A DNA stretch of 64,000 nucleotides from Eumeta japonica (taxonomy: Eukaryota > Arthropoda > Insecta > Lepidoptera > Psychidae), in assembly GCA_005406025.1 (NCBI GenBank), contig BGZK01001203.1:1-64000 (forward strand), given 5' to 3'. The notes beneath the pieces were generated by a model. The model did not search any database. It had not been told where the DNA came from and saw only the letters and a list, made by a program, of their open reading frames with translations. Made by a program: the position numbers and the translations under genes. Shown here in pieces: positions 35,700 through 48,489 of this stretch. Numbering within the stretch: the first letter of the stretch is position 1; the number at the start of each line of letters is the position of its first letter.

Positions 35700-36250
35700 A
35701 CACGACGAGTGAGTAGACTAAACTCGATTATTATTTTTTTAATTTCGCCTCTTCTACGCTCAAATTTTATTTCCTATCCGAAAAGGTCTCGCGCAGGGGG
35801 CGTGCGACGGTTCGTTACTTTCGAAGAATAAAAAAAAAACACAACCTTTATTTTCGCATTCGAACAATTTCAACCCTTCCCTCTTTCGGATCGGTTAACA
35901 TATAATTTTCGGTCAATGCTTTAATCAAAAGCTTATTGTTGGGGAGCGTAGAGCGCACATATCAAAAAAAAAACATTTCCTTTATTCGCGCCGGTTTACA
36001 ACCAACTCCGACTTGAATACTCATTCAAATCGCTCTAAGCTCCTCGCCCGAGTCGGACTCCGTTGTGAAGGAGGCGAAAATTATTTTCTTTGTCGCTAGA
36101 AAACACCTTTGTTACCCGAAAACGCTAAAGTATGTCGCATTACGACGGGGGCGGCCTCTTTACAAAGTTACGGTTTTTGGGCGTCAACACTCGCAACTTT
36201 TCTAATTACACGCCCTATAAATAGATTACGGACGTGTGGGTGTGGATTGA
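35700..36250. promoter_or_regulatory. GC-richer region, candidate cis-regulatory
   Basis: Contains CpG-rich patches (gtctcgcgcagggggcgtgcg at about 35787-35807, split here as gtctcgcgcag and ggggcgtgcg; cctcgcccgagtcgg near 36040; tacgacgggggcgg near 36142) within AT-rich DNA. No coding signal. Regulatory role is inference from composition. Confidence 0.25.
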
Positions 36251-37519
36251 GAACGGTTTTAGGATTTAAATAAAAATCGTATATTTAAAACACCGTTACA
36301 TCATACCTGCACTGTTAGAGGGAAAAGCGATACCTAATCCGTGTTGGAAACTCTTTTGCGTAACCATTGTAGAAGCCAATGATGGTTTGGGATATATAGC
36401 GTGTACCAGAAGCGTTTCGAGCACTCGATCCTGGACATCGTCGACGCATTGATTATAACAGTCTTTAATGGCTACGAATCAGCACTAGACCAGCATGGAC
36501 AAATGTCAGTCTTATCTCCTCATTCTGTAATAAACAGATTAAGGAAAGACACGCTTCCGCCATCTAGTGATACAAACTTGAAACGTCAACTCATCAACGC
36601 ATATCACATATAATACATTTCCCTATATACAGTGTACTGGTCATCTCTAAGAATCGGCTTAGGTGACTGAGCAGACTTTGCCACCATGTTTTCCTCGGCG
36701 AATGACAATTGGTAAACCAACCTAAAAAGTCACTCGGTTATACAAACCTGCATGAAATCATACCCATGTGCGTTGTGTGGTCAATGGGAGTTCCGAATTC
36801 TGACTTGGTTTTGTTTTCCTTTTCTTCATTAAATAATATACACACAGTTCATACGAAGCTAGTAGTTACAAAATGAAAAACGAAGACAAACAGACTAATG
36901 AAGGATCAATACATAAATGAATCGGGTACATGGCTTCTTTCTTGAAACCCGCGATGCCAACAATTTATTACGTTAATTGAAAGTGAACTTAAAAAATATT
37001 CTGAAACATTAACTCTCGTTGAACCCTGGCAACACAAGGAAAAAGTATTTGAAAACGTTGTAAGAAGATAAAAATGAAATTAACGGAGCAACATGAACAC
37101 GGAACTTTTCAAAGCAATTAAATTATTTATTTCATGTATATATGTACGTATATTAAGTATATTAAAATACAATTTACATAAGAAATAATCAGTTCTTTGC
37201 CTCCTATGCTCAACGAAAGCAATTATCGTGTTGTTTTTTTTTTCGATTACATTAATTAATTTTTGAAATAAACTCTTAATCAGCGTTAAGTTAAACACAA
37301 TCACTTTTTCAATAATTTTTAACTACATTTCCTCTTGTGGTTATTGCCTCGTAAGATTTTCTTAAACTTATTTGCAATAAATATTTGGATTTAATTTAAT
37401 ATCTTAAAAATTTGAATTATTTTATCTCGAGGCAAAGACGAAACAATAATGACAATTCACGTTCATCTTTAGGATCGATTAGGAACTGCACAGAGCGTTA
37501 TCCTACACACTGTTCAATG
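36251..37519. other. Unassigned sequence
   Basis: No gene supported. ORFs at 36401-36613 (plus) and 37080-37304 (minus) show no domains. Confidence 0.4.
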
Positions 37520-37874
37520 TAGACGCCTATCTGCGACGTGCAGCATCATGCGACATGCACCCTTCCGCTGACCTTGGAATCTGTACTTCTTCTACGAATC
37601 CTCATGCAACGAGAGAATTGACAGATATCGAACACCTAGCAAAAGTTAGTTTCCTCGATCTTGATCGCCGTTTAATCTGTTACAATTTCTACGTGTATAC
37701 GCTTCATGCCAATTAGGCACTTCTTCAGGAACATGAAAAAAGTCACATCCACCAGAGCGTCGGGAGTGTTACAACTCTAACTAAAAATGAGGATTCGCAG
37801 TGTAAAAGAACAGATTCGAGGGTCAGCGGTGTGTTGCACGCTGCATGTTGCTGCATGTCGCAGACAAACGTCTA
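37520..37874. mobile_element. MITE with about 87-bp terminal inverted repeats
   Basis: The left arm at 37520-37605 and right arm at 37787-37874 are inverted copies, roughly 80 percent alike by eye. Shared blocks are tagacg at the tips, tctgcgac, tgcagca, ccgctgacc, gaatctgt and gcgaatcctcat/acgaatcctcat. The interior is about 180 bp and has no ORF. Flanking bases show no clear target duplication, so the superfamily (hAT-like is a guess) is open. Confidence 0.75.
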
Positions 37875-38504
37875 ATAATGACTTTCAGCTAAAACAAAAA
37901 TAAAACTATTGTGGTTTTTCAAAAATTCATCAAAAATACCTTTTGAACGATTTGTACAGATCTTGCTGCATTCAGTTCAATTTAATGAACCTCAGAAGTA
38001 ATTAGAGTTTAAAATGGACTCGTCGGGAAATCTGAGTTATTTTAAATAAACTTTTTTAAACATTTCTACAACTTCAAAATAAAAATTTCGACAAGAATAT
38101 CCTTCGATCACTTTAATCGATTTTATCAAGACGTTCAAAGAAGGTTTTTATTGCAGAAATAAATATATGTACTTGAAATAAAATATTTTTTCAAGAAATC
38201 TGACAATTATACAGAAAACATTTTTTCTAAAATTCGTCGTTAATAATATCCCTCAAAGATGAACCGCTTTACATCAAGCTTATAGCATTCGACGCAGTTT
38301 CATTATGAGCTAAATATATTTTGGAATGGATCGATTCGATAGGACAGAAATTATTTGAAAAAATAATTAATTTATCATTCACTTTTTTTGAACCTCTTAA
38401 AATCTTTGAAATCGATTTATGGGTATTTTCCAGAAATTCTATCTTTAGGCGAATCAAATGGTACAAACCCGATTCCAATAAGTCCATTCGTTCAAAATAC
38501 ACAC

Positions 38505-38552
38505 AGAGGCGCGCGCACACACAACATACACACCAACACACACACACAAAAA
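38505..38552. repeat. CA-rich simple sequence
   Basis: Imperfect (CA)n run. The overlapping cysteine-rich or histidine-rich ORFs on the two strands are artefacts of it. Confidence 0.9.
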
Positions 38553-38888
38553 CTCATAAGTACATACACAAAAACGTCATCACTCTGAAAATGATTAGGA
38601 ACTTCTAAACTTTTATATCTGGTGAAGTACCAATTTCCGAAAATCGGAACTGAAAACAATAATTTCAATAATTTTCGAAAAATTTCAAATTTTCTTTAAT
38701 TGTATGTCGTTGAAGTAAAAAAACACAAATGGGCAAAAAAAAATTATACGACATAAAATATTACAAAAAAAAGTATCATCTTTGTTGACACCTGAAACTG
38801 AATGTATTTAGTTGGTTCAATCCACGCAGATCGTAAATCGTCAATTTGACACGTCTAAAAAATATCGAAAACGTAATTATGCACTCAC

Positions 38889-38969
38889 GTTTAGCGGCGA
38901 CCTCGTGGGCGGCCACCAGCACGCTGAGCGCGGCCAGCGCTGTCAAGCAGAGGTTCGCCATGGTACCAG
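38889..38969 (-). CDS. First coding exon of a secreted or membrane protein
   Basis: On the minus strand, a pyrimidine-rich tract ending gcttttgtcgtag (38983-38970) forms a good 3' splice site. The exon then starts ctggtacc and the ATG (38961-38959) sits in accATGg context. It encodes 24 residues, MANLCLTALAALSVLVAAHE then VAAK, plus the first base of the next codon. A strong donor C/gtgagt follows at 38888, so the intron is phase 1. The short polar start, a run of A/L/V and an AxA-type end make a classic signal peptide. Codons are markedly GC-rich compared with the AT-rich flanks, as expected of real coding DNA. Presumably a 5' untranslated exon lies at higher coordinates and the mature protein is encoded in exons at lower coordinates or outside the window. 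The protein is not identified. Confidence 0.65.
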
Positions 38970-39130
38970 CTACGACAAAAGCAAAATTATTTGTTCGCGT
39001 CGACGAAATAAAATATCACTATATTAATACATTAAGCTTAAAATAAGATAACATTTTTTAACTTACTTACAATTACAAAGTTCTGTGCAATGCTAAAACA
39101 GCTAACATTTCTAACGTAAATTTCTAAACA

Positions 39131-39190
39131 ACCAACCAACATTTTGTATTGAGTGAGTCTACGCTCACTCAATACAAAATGTTGGTTGGT
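39131..39190. repeat. Perfect 27-bp inverted repeat, 6-bp loop
   Basis: The arm at 39131-39157 (accaaccaacattttgtatt...) is matched exactly by 39164-39190 around the loop tctacg. If transcribed, this gives a fully paired 27-bp stem. Confidence 0.97.
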
Positions 39191-41455
39191 AATTTATTTA
39201 ACAAAATTGTGATCTTGTAAGTTCTGTCAAAAGCTTATCCTTTAATAAGCTATGTAAAGAAAGAATTCGAAAAGTTTAACTGTTTATGTTTTTTTTTATG
39301 TGAATATAAACTTAAAATTTTCTTGTAAAGGAATAAAGTTAAGCATTATTTTACTATATTTGTATTCATATTCTATTTTCTATTATTTCGAATGTGATTC
39401 AAAGCTGAATTTTTCGCTTAAGTACTATTTTTTTTATGATTGCAAATAGCAGCGTCAGATTATACCAGTAATATTATATCAAAAGTTTATGGAATATGTA
39501 TATATCTGAGTTGATAACAATACTTCTATGTAAGTCCACACCACTGCAACCCGCTTATTAAACATCTATCTTTTCTTAGTTTAATTTATTTGGCCATAAG
39601 CTCACCTATAAATAAATAATAATGTCACTAAATTGCAATTCGCACAATGGAAATATAATTAATTAATTATATTCATTGTTTGTATGTGTGTATGTGTGTG
39701 TGTGTGTGTCATTATGCTCATAATCGTATCATCATCATACGACCAAATTTTACACGCTCACTATAGAGGAAATGCATGTCGTAACTGTATTCTATAATAT
39801 GAAACGTACGAAGCCGGAGCAGTCGCTAGTGCAGGCACGAGTAAAATGACGTCACGAAACCTATACAAATGATGTCAAATTTATTCTTTCTTTAACTAAG
39901 CGACGCAATACGCAATACAAACGTCCATCCAATAATAATCTTTTGTCGAATTCATTAACCTAGCGCGCATTAGTATGGCGTCGTGATTGTTTCCTTTGCA
40001 GTCACGAAATAACAATTTTATTGATATTAAACAATAGGAGTTAATTGTTTGTTCTTTGATTTCTGTATATTGTACAATTTTCCTTTGCGGTTTCTTAGCG
40101 TCTATTTTTATTTATTGCGTTGTTGTACAAGCGTTTGAAAGGTTTTCCTGCTGAGCGAGGAAAAGTTTAGACTGTTTTCATTCGAACGTCGATTAGAGTA
40201 GGAAAATTAAAGTGAAGTTGATCGAAAATAGCACTGATATTTCTCGTTCAAATTGTTTGTTGTGCAACTGTTATGCAAACACGGGTTGCACGTTATGCAA
40301 ATACAGCTTCGACTTAAACCGGCGTCCGCGTACTGCCGTCCGCGTTTGCTGCACGTGTCATTTCCATCACAAGTACTTCCAATTACGTAATTGAAAAGTT
40401 CCAGGAATCAGTTACAAGAGTTTCGCAATTAGTACTATTTTTCTTAGTTGCATATGTGTCCATATAGATATGCAACCCAAAGGATGTATGTTTTTGTATA
40501 ACTTTGTTCCATTGTTGAGCTCTAGGCACGGAACACCGCAATTTGATGTTGATAATTCTTACACCAAGTAATGTGTCTTACATTCAGTAATGCTACTAAG
40601 GTTATCGAAACTCCTACAATATAAGAGAAACGAAAATCAGATAAGAAGGAAAACGCAAACTGTAGACTTAAGTCTTTAGCCACATCGGACTTAAAGATGC
40701 CTCTCATTTCAACGGACACACTCCAGCCGACCGAAGAGACCGAATGACAACTCTACCCCCTCCCCAGGTGACAGGAAAGTGTGTCCTAAGAGGCGACTAC
40801 CTTACTCCTCAGAGGGACAGGCAACGATGTCCAAATAAATGTAGGTTTACACCACTGCGATCACCGACCGCGGTGGCCAATCGTGGGTAAAATGGCAAAA
40901 ATCCTACATTATTTTTATAGTCATTTGAAAGTGACGACACTTCCCAATTTCTAGAGTGTAATTATTAAGGTTTTATTAAAACGTAAAAAAAAGTCAATAA
41001 ACGTATTGCTTTAGTTAATTTTATCACGATTACGTCAATAGAGCTTATACATTTGTCCAGGCAGGAACGCCATTGTTGATATTGATTGATGTACAAAGTT
41101 TCTGATTCCTACGCAAACGGAAGGGAGGTGTTGTCGTCTAGCTCACGTTTCTTCTTAAAGACAAAGTTACTTATAACTGAAACTAGCCCAAATGCTGAGG
41201 TTATTATATCTACCTATTAGTTAGTTACTAGTTAACCTTAGTTGGGTCTTTTCTCAGTAAAGAAATGCGCATTAAATTAGGTATTTATTATAAACAATAA
41301 TTTATTTTAATTTAATCACTGTATTGGAAATTCGATATTTTGGCTTCATAACAATACATTTCCAATATAGCAAATACGAATTGCATTACACAGTCTATAG
41401 AAATTTAAATAATGTAGTTATATAGCGGAAATTATAATACTGTATATAGTATAAT
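39191..41455. other. Unassigned sequence
   Basis: No gene supported. Contains a GT microsatellite (39681-39709), a TGACGTCA octamer (39847-39854), a GC-richer stretch at about 40130-40395, and a probable interspersed repeat at about 40690-40880 that I could not classify. Confidence 0.4.
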
Positions 41456-41504
41456 GCGAGATAAATGTTTTATACAATAATACTGTATAAAACATTTATC
41501 TCGC
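41456..41504. repeat. Perfect 21-bp inverted repeat, 7-bp loop
   Basis: The arm gcgagataaatgttttatac (plus a final a) at 41456-41476 is matched exactly in reverse complement at 41484-41504. Confidence 0.97.
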
Positions 41505-44189
41505 GCGTTGTAACTATTCTCTAGTTACACTTAAGTATAACCCATCAGAAACAATGTATAAAATGTACAAAAATTCCGTACGATTCCCAAGGCATTATAG
41601 CATTTTATTATAGAAATAATGCTTGCGAGTAATTAATTAGGAAAACAATTTATGAAAAGTCATTGAAGAGATGCTTCCGTGTATACTATCTATAATAACT
41701 AACTTAGTTGTGCATGAGTTCCCACAACTTTTTGCGTAAGAAGGACTACGTTGCGAGACTTGAATTTTTATTCATTTTATGTTTTCTATAGGATCTTGTT
41801 TCTTTTTGTAGATGGTGTTCCTTTTTTCTTCCAGACATCGTCAGTGGCTAACTGTACATACCTATATCCAATACCAATACCTAGTTGCTATCTATTTAGA
41901 TAGCGTAAGTATACACTATATATACGTCATGCAGTTCAAAGTATAGGTTGTATAACAAAATATTTAACTTACAATCAAACACATTGTAAGTTTGTAATGA
42001 TACATAAAATTACGAACTGCAAATAAAATAGGACTGAAATTTAGAAAACGAAACTGAGTTATCCAAATTTTTCAGTTTTTTCTTCCTTCAGAAACTAAAC
42101 ACTAATTGAATTCAAAATTTAAAAGTTCTGTGTCTGGTAGGTTGGTGCCATAGAATTTTAATGATCGGTGAGTGGGTAAGTGAGTGAATGTGTCAGCGAT
42201 GAAATTAATGAACTTCGACCGATAATAATTTATAAACTATAGATATAAATAGTAGGTGATTTGGTAATATAGCCAGTTATATGTCCTCTTGCTTACATAG
42301 GCCCCAAAATCCAGGTGTCTAATTTAATCCAAAAAAACAATTACTGGGCGGTCGAAAGTGCTCTGAGCGGATTCTAAGAGAGGAGGGTGCTGCTATGCGT
42401 TGTCGATTTCCTATTGCTCGACTCGGCGCAGACGCTGCCTTGTTCCAGGATCACACTAGATTGAGGGACTTATTGCCCATAGCTAATAAGTTGTAAATTA
42501 CAATTTTATCCACATCGTCAGCCCTAATACAACACCAAAATTTAAAACTCCTTGACTAACAGTCAATGAGGTACAGTGAGTCACCACACACCCAAGCCAC
42601 GAGCATATTAATGGTGTAAAAGTGAATTAACAAAGAATGAATGATTTTCTATTCTGTTCCATAAGCTTATTGCCCCTAACGCGTGACGCACACGCGGAAC
42701 TGTGACGTGGTAGCGCTTCTATTGTATTACTGACGTGTGGTAATGCAAGTTTTGGTTTTGTTTAACGCGCTTTGAATTAATTACAGATTTGACGTTTTTT
42801 TTTTATTTTATGAGAATATTTATAGTAATAATATCGGTTTATTAACTTATAAGACACTTCAGAACACCAATATTTTATATTTCACAGAAGTAATTGAATA
42901 TTTTTTAAACGATTTGATCTTTTTCAAAATTGATAATCAACAAAGCCAAGTTTACAAACTCTTAGAGTTTTGAATTTTATCCTAATTTTTTCTATATTCC
43001 ATTATCTGTTTTTTTTAATTATTAAATAACTGCATCATATAAATAATTAACAATACGGAATAAAAGTTTAAGATATCATATTGTAAAATAATAAAAATAT
43101 TCTAGCTGAATTGTATACAACTATTGCTAAGGTAATCTAAGACTCTAGTCTAATAGAATGAAAGCTAGTGACGAAGCATCTGTTATTTATTTTTCTAAGT
43201 TACTTTATTAAATGAAATTTATTTTCCATCAATTTAAAAAAAAGAGGGCGATGACAGCAAATGCGTTATAAATATGAATGTTTCATTATAACTAATGGCG
43301 AAGGATCTAAATTATTAAGTTCGATTTGTCTCTGTCTAGAAATCAAATATAAAATAAACTTTTAGAAGCAAATTTGCATTACTTACAATAATAAATCAAA
43401 CGTTGAACATAAAATAATTTAAATCATTATGTCGTTGAAATTGACTAGTTGAAAATTTAAATAGTGTCAAAGGTTTCAAAGATAAAGGCGGCGACCCTTT
43501 ACCCTTCAATCTCCCTCCTAAATCCCGTAAGAAACTCCATTGCCCTAACAGCCAGCTTCTTCAAAGGAGAATGAGACAAAATTATATGTATCCATAAGCC
43601 TGTATTTGAGATGTTTTTGTATGGGGATACAGTCTGTTTTTGAGCCGTAAATGAATAAATTTTGTTCGCAGAGATTGCAAGCCAATAGAAGTGCCACAGC
43701 TACTCGTAGGGCATCTTCGTCCAGAAATGTGCTAAAATCTGGTGACGACCGCGCATACATTCACGTCTCAGAATGCAGCGAGAGCAGCTTTTCATCTGGC
43801 TGCATCGGGCTGTAACAGCCATTCAAAGTGGTTTTCTCTGTATACCACCTCAAGCGTTGTATCTATCAGAAGACTCCGTTACACATCTTAATAAGGCTTT
43901 TATTGTTGTACACATCTTAACACAACGTTCGCACGCCAGTTTTGGTGGTGAACTCGAATGATACTATGTTGAAATGGTGTTTAAAGTAACTGTATTTATT
44001 GTAAAGTAAGTTAGGACTTTCGCGACTTGCAGACGGATGGTATATAGTCACTGACGCCTGTTCACTTCGCCCGTTAACTCTTTGTCAAACCGGAAATTAT
44101 CTCTTCTTAACTGTTCTTGGGCGGCTTCGAACATTTTTATGGTTTCTTTGTCGTGAACTCACAATGTGGTCCAGATATCTTAAAAATAT
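41505..44189. other. Unassigned sequence
   Basis: No gene supported. A GC-richer block at about 42340-42480 may be an interspersed repeat. ORFs at 43545-43760 (minus) and 43773-43961 (plus) have no recognisable domain. Confidence 0.4.
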
Positions 44190-44345
44190 TGATACGATCC
44201 GCGTACAATAAACACTCTAAACCGAGGAGTTTACACGAAACGACTGATGGATGTCGGTGAAGCAAGAGGGTATGCAAAGATCGTACGAAGTGCATATCTG
44301 TGGTCTCTGCCTACCCTTCTGAGAAATAGGCGTGAGTTTATATAC
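44190..44345 (+). mobile_element. 3' end of a non-LTR retrotransposon, second copy
   Basis: Aligns with 245-362: taaaccga(c/g)gag(c/t)tt, gatggat, tc(a/g)gtgaagca, ctctgc(a/c)tacccttc, and an identical 18-base end gaaataggcgtgagttta. Translation gives a decayed LNRGVYTKRLMDVGEA-like segment. Both copies are on the plus strand and truncated at the 5' end, as is usual for non-LTR elements. Confidence 0.65.
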
Positions 44346-44739
44346 ATGCACATATCTGAAATATCCTTTTTATAGCAAGTTAAGGAAAATTTAATAATTA
44401 ATTGTTTTTTCCATTTGTTACGATTTCTTGCAAATTTTTCGTATAATCCCTTAATTTGCGGCTTCCCTAACGCTTTTCATTTTAATAGCAATAGAAAAAC
44501 TAATGATAATATTATATTCATTAACGGTCAATTTTACTCATGGCCCTGCCACAAAGTGAACAAAAATTCATGCAATTTCCTAGTGATTTTACAGTTTACA
44601 GTATCAGTCTATTTCATCTGGTCTAATAAAGTGAGCGATCAATTTTCAATACAGCATAACCTTCATGCATTCATTACGCCCTCGAACATAGTGGATGTAC
44701 TGGCATGCAATCAGATGGGCCAAAGTTAACTCACGTAAA

Positions 44740-45150
44740 TTCCACGTGGAATATTATAAAACAAGCGAAACTAGAATAGGCAAACCGTTAGAGGAGGTGC
44801 GCATGCGTCGCACATAAGTCACGTTAATTTCGGCGCTGGGAAACTCGATTTGCTCGGGTCCGGCCCAACGATAACTTCGTTCGCACCAGCCGCAAAACAT
44901 CGACGAATTATTGAAAATTTCGCTCTATTCTCGTATTGTTACGGCCTTCACGGCGTTAGTGCGTTTGCGCAAGTTTTCGACCAATTCCCAATCGGTCGCG
45001 CATGTTGATGAGAAGAGAACTCGACGTATTTGCGAATATTTCGGCACATGTTTCGGATGTGGTGGGACGTCGTTTAGCCGATGTTCTCGATTGTGGGCGA
45101 AAATCGGCAAGGTTAAATACACTTATTCTTCTTCTCTCCTGGGATAAGAA
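44740..45150. promoter_or_regulatory. CpG-rich island, candidate cis-regulatory region
   Basis: CpG-dense block (gcgcatgcgtcgcac, tccggcccaacg, ggtcgcgcatg) in AT-rich DNA, with a gggaaactc motif at about 44839-44847 that resembles an NF-kappaB/Rel half-site. Overlapping ORFs on both strands (44911-45147, 44925-45122) show no domains. Confidence 0.3.
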
Positions 45151-46599
45151 AGTTGACCAATTTGTCCGCTAACTTCGCTGATTAAATACTAATCAGAACC
45201 TTTCATGCTATGTTATACTTAATAAGGATATTTCGAAGACAAGAGCACATTTCAATTCCTAAATTGCTCAAGCACTCCAATACATCAAATAGAGCAGACA
45301 TACGGGCGCATTAGTTTGCAAAATTATGAACAGGCCAAATTTATTTTTTCATGTTAGAAATCATCTAATTACAAAATTGTAACATGGCAGCCGATAACCA
45401 TATACGTCATTGTTTAATCTAATTAAAATTAATGAGGCTGCAAAAAACATTTTTTTTATTGGATGGATGGAAGTCATTTTTTCATAATCTTTACCCGATT
45501 ATCAATAAAAAAATCCGTATATCTATTATCGTGTCTCTACACCCTTGTCAAATCTTCTTTGATTCAAAAATAGCCGAAAATCGAGGTTTTTGCCAATTAA
45601 AGAGCGTACTTTAGGTATGTTTGTATTACATGTTTTTTTTTTAATTTTTATACCACCGTTATCAATATAGTTTATTCTTCTTTTTTGTTTTTTATGTTTT
45701 ATAACTATATAATTTTGACGTTCATAAGCTTGCAAGAGAGAAATATGACCTTCTTATTACTTATCAATATATGATACGAATACATCAGTACAAGTAAGAA
45801 AGAGAGACAGACGTCGTTCTTCAAAAATTTTTTAGATGTTTTACAATAATAAAATGTTAAAAAATACATTTTTTCACAATCATTATTGTACATTTTCACA
45901 TCGTCGTTCAGTTTGTATATGTTTTTTTAATAAATTGTATACTATTTATTACTTACTCATCTATAGACACTTTTTATCAGTGATTATTTTATTAACGTCA
46001 ACAACATTATAAAAATTTTATTTCACTAATCCAGTAGAAGTTGTAACGAAATAATTTCGATGATGTTATTTTTCAAAAATGAAAAAAAATATAATGGAAT
46101 AGCATTTTGTTGCACTTTGAAGTAAATATAAATCACATTTTTTTATTTTTACTTCAAAGCTATAGAAATTTATAAAGAGTATAATTACAGCTATTTCTAA
46201 ATTACACTTTTTAATTGGAAAGTATCACAATTTTCACCTACTTTCAAATTTAAAAAACCTTTTTATTCAAAATAACTCAAAAATTATGAATGAATATATT
46301 TCACTGAAAGAAAAAAAAATTGTATGTCTATTAGTTTCAATCAATAGATATCGACTATCACGTTACACTTTTGTAATCAAAAGAACTTCTTTGACAAAAT
46401 AAAAAAAAATAGGACTGTTAATAATTTTGCAAGTAAATGCGCCAATATGCCCTGCTCTAAAAATGTATAAGTTCATGAAATTGTTACTTTGCCTTTAGTA
46501 AGCATAAAAATCACCATTTTTTAAATCTATACAGCTACATATACCTGTAGCGTCTGTCTGTACATTTATTTTTTTAAATTCAATTTAATCTGTATATAT
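45151..46599. other. Unassigned AT-rich sequence
   Basis: No gene or element recognised. The DNA is AT-rich, with several T and A homopolymers. Confidence 0.5.
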
Positions 46600-47265
46600 A
46601 CATTTTTACGACCGCAATTCCTACCATCTTTAAAATTTACGTTTGTCTGTATGTTGAAATCTGTCTGTCCGATGATAATTAGTATACTATAAGAACATGT
46701 GACTACGCATCTGATTGTCTACTGTCTGTCTGTCTGTATATCTTTTATAACTTTCGACCGAACGTGACAAATATTGATATGTAGTAAGAGTTATTGGTTG
46801 CGCAAGTGATACGCTACTTACCATTTGTCTGTCTGTATGTAATTTTATAACTTACGAACGGTTTGACCGATCGTGGTGAAAATTGGTATACAGTAAGAAC
46901 ATGTGATTAAACAAATAGTAGGCTACTGTCTGCCAGCCTGTCTATCTCTTTGTCAGTTTGTATCTCCTTTTATAACTTAAAAGAGATTCCAACGATCTTA
47001 ATGAAAATTGGTGTACATTCAAGCATGTGATTGCGCATATGATAAACTATTCTCTGTCTGTATATCTTTTATAATTTTAAAAAGGTTTCACCAATTTAAA
47101 TAAAGATTGATATACAGTGATAACATGTGATTGTTTAAATAACATGTCTCTTTATCTGTCTGTTTGTTCTTTTATAACTAAAAATAGGTTTAACCAATCT
47201 TGATGAAAATTGGTATCTAGTCTGAACACGTGATTTAGTATATGATAGGCTATATGTGATTTCAA
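46600..47265. repeat. Degenerate tandem repeat, five or six units of about 95-126 bp
   Basis: The anchor ttttataact (or ttttataatt) recurs at about 46746, 46844, 46970, 47068 and 47171. Each is followed by an accgatc/accaatc motif, tgaaaattggtat, a gtaagaacatgtgatt-like motif and a ctgtctgtctgt run. A more decayed unit precedes at about 46600. Unit length varies through insertions in the ctgt run. No coding capacity. Confidence 0.85.
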
Positions 47266-48489
47266 TATGTAACCATAAATAAAATAATTTTGTTTTTTGT
47301 TACAATTATTAGATACGTTACAATACACGTAAAAGCAAAATATGTGATTGCGCGCGTGTGTGTATGTATTAGATGCATTAGTGCATGTGCGTGTGAGAGT
47401 GCAAGTGCGTGGTCGTATGCGTATGGATATATTTATGCATGTACGTATTTGTGAGTCATAATTTTATCATGGCTTTCCATGATTAATAGATTATGTCAGT
47501 AAGTTATTTAAATATGTGTCAATTAATTTAAAGCAAAAGAAGTATTTGGTTGTCTTTTCTTTATGATAATATTGTAAGGAAGTAAAGTTTGCATATTGGA
47601 TAACTAGAATGCAGGGTGCGATCTCAGGAACTACTAACCTTACTCCGAAAATACTATCGCTAATAGGAAGCTATTATTTTTATTTTTGAATGTCATGAGC
47701 TATTTTTAATACCGATAAAGAGGTGTTATCAATAAAAAATCACAACAACAGTCGGGTAAATAAAGTCTGTCACAATAATCGGTAGGGAAATTTCGTGCAT
47801 AGAACGTTTGCTTTTCAGTCTATATTAACAGATGGAATAGTTTTTTCATTAGTGTAAAATACAAACAATAAGTTTATGAGATGTATGAGACAAATTATTT
47901 CAGAAAAGCGACTCATCAAGCCGTGCTCACGAAATTTTTCGAAATTATTAGCGCGATCGAAATTAAATTTAAGTCGCCCAACAAGAAAGAATCTTTTGCA
48001 TATTCACTCTTTGTCTGAGTAAAAGGGGGAGACATCTGTATGAAACCTTTTATGGAGCGAGATAGGATGATGTTTGGTATATTGCTTATTAAAAAAATGG
48101 CGAGACACGTCTTTCGCGATAAGGTGGAACGGGGAGTAGGGTTGTATAATGTATAAAAACGGGGAATGTTCGTCTCGTTTACGTGCCCAAATCATTCATC
48201 CAATTACTATAAAATTGACGATATGTTGTGCTCGCGAACGGAAAGGGTTCTCAAAAAAAAAAACTAAAAATTAAGCCCGATTTCGTCTACTCGTTCGTAC
48301 TATTGGACCAAACTAATGAATAGATTCCAAAAATTTTTTCATGAATAAGAAGCTCTGTCAGTAAAATAAATTATTAACATTTCGCTCTAGCGTAATCTAC
48401 ATATTTCTAATACTACAGATTCTAAAAATTCTTCCATTTATATAAAGATACACTGTCTTCGAGTAATATAGCCCAAATTTTATTTTGCT
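47266..48489. other. Unassigned sequence
   Basis: A GT/TG-rich stretch lies at about 47345-47460. No gene recognised. Confidence 0.4.
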
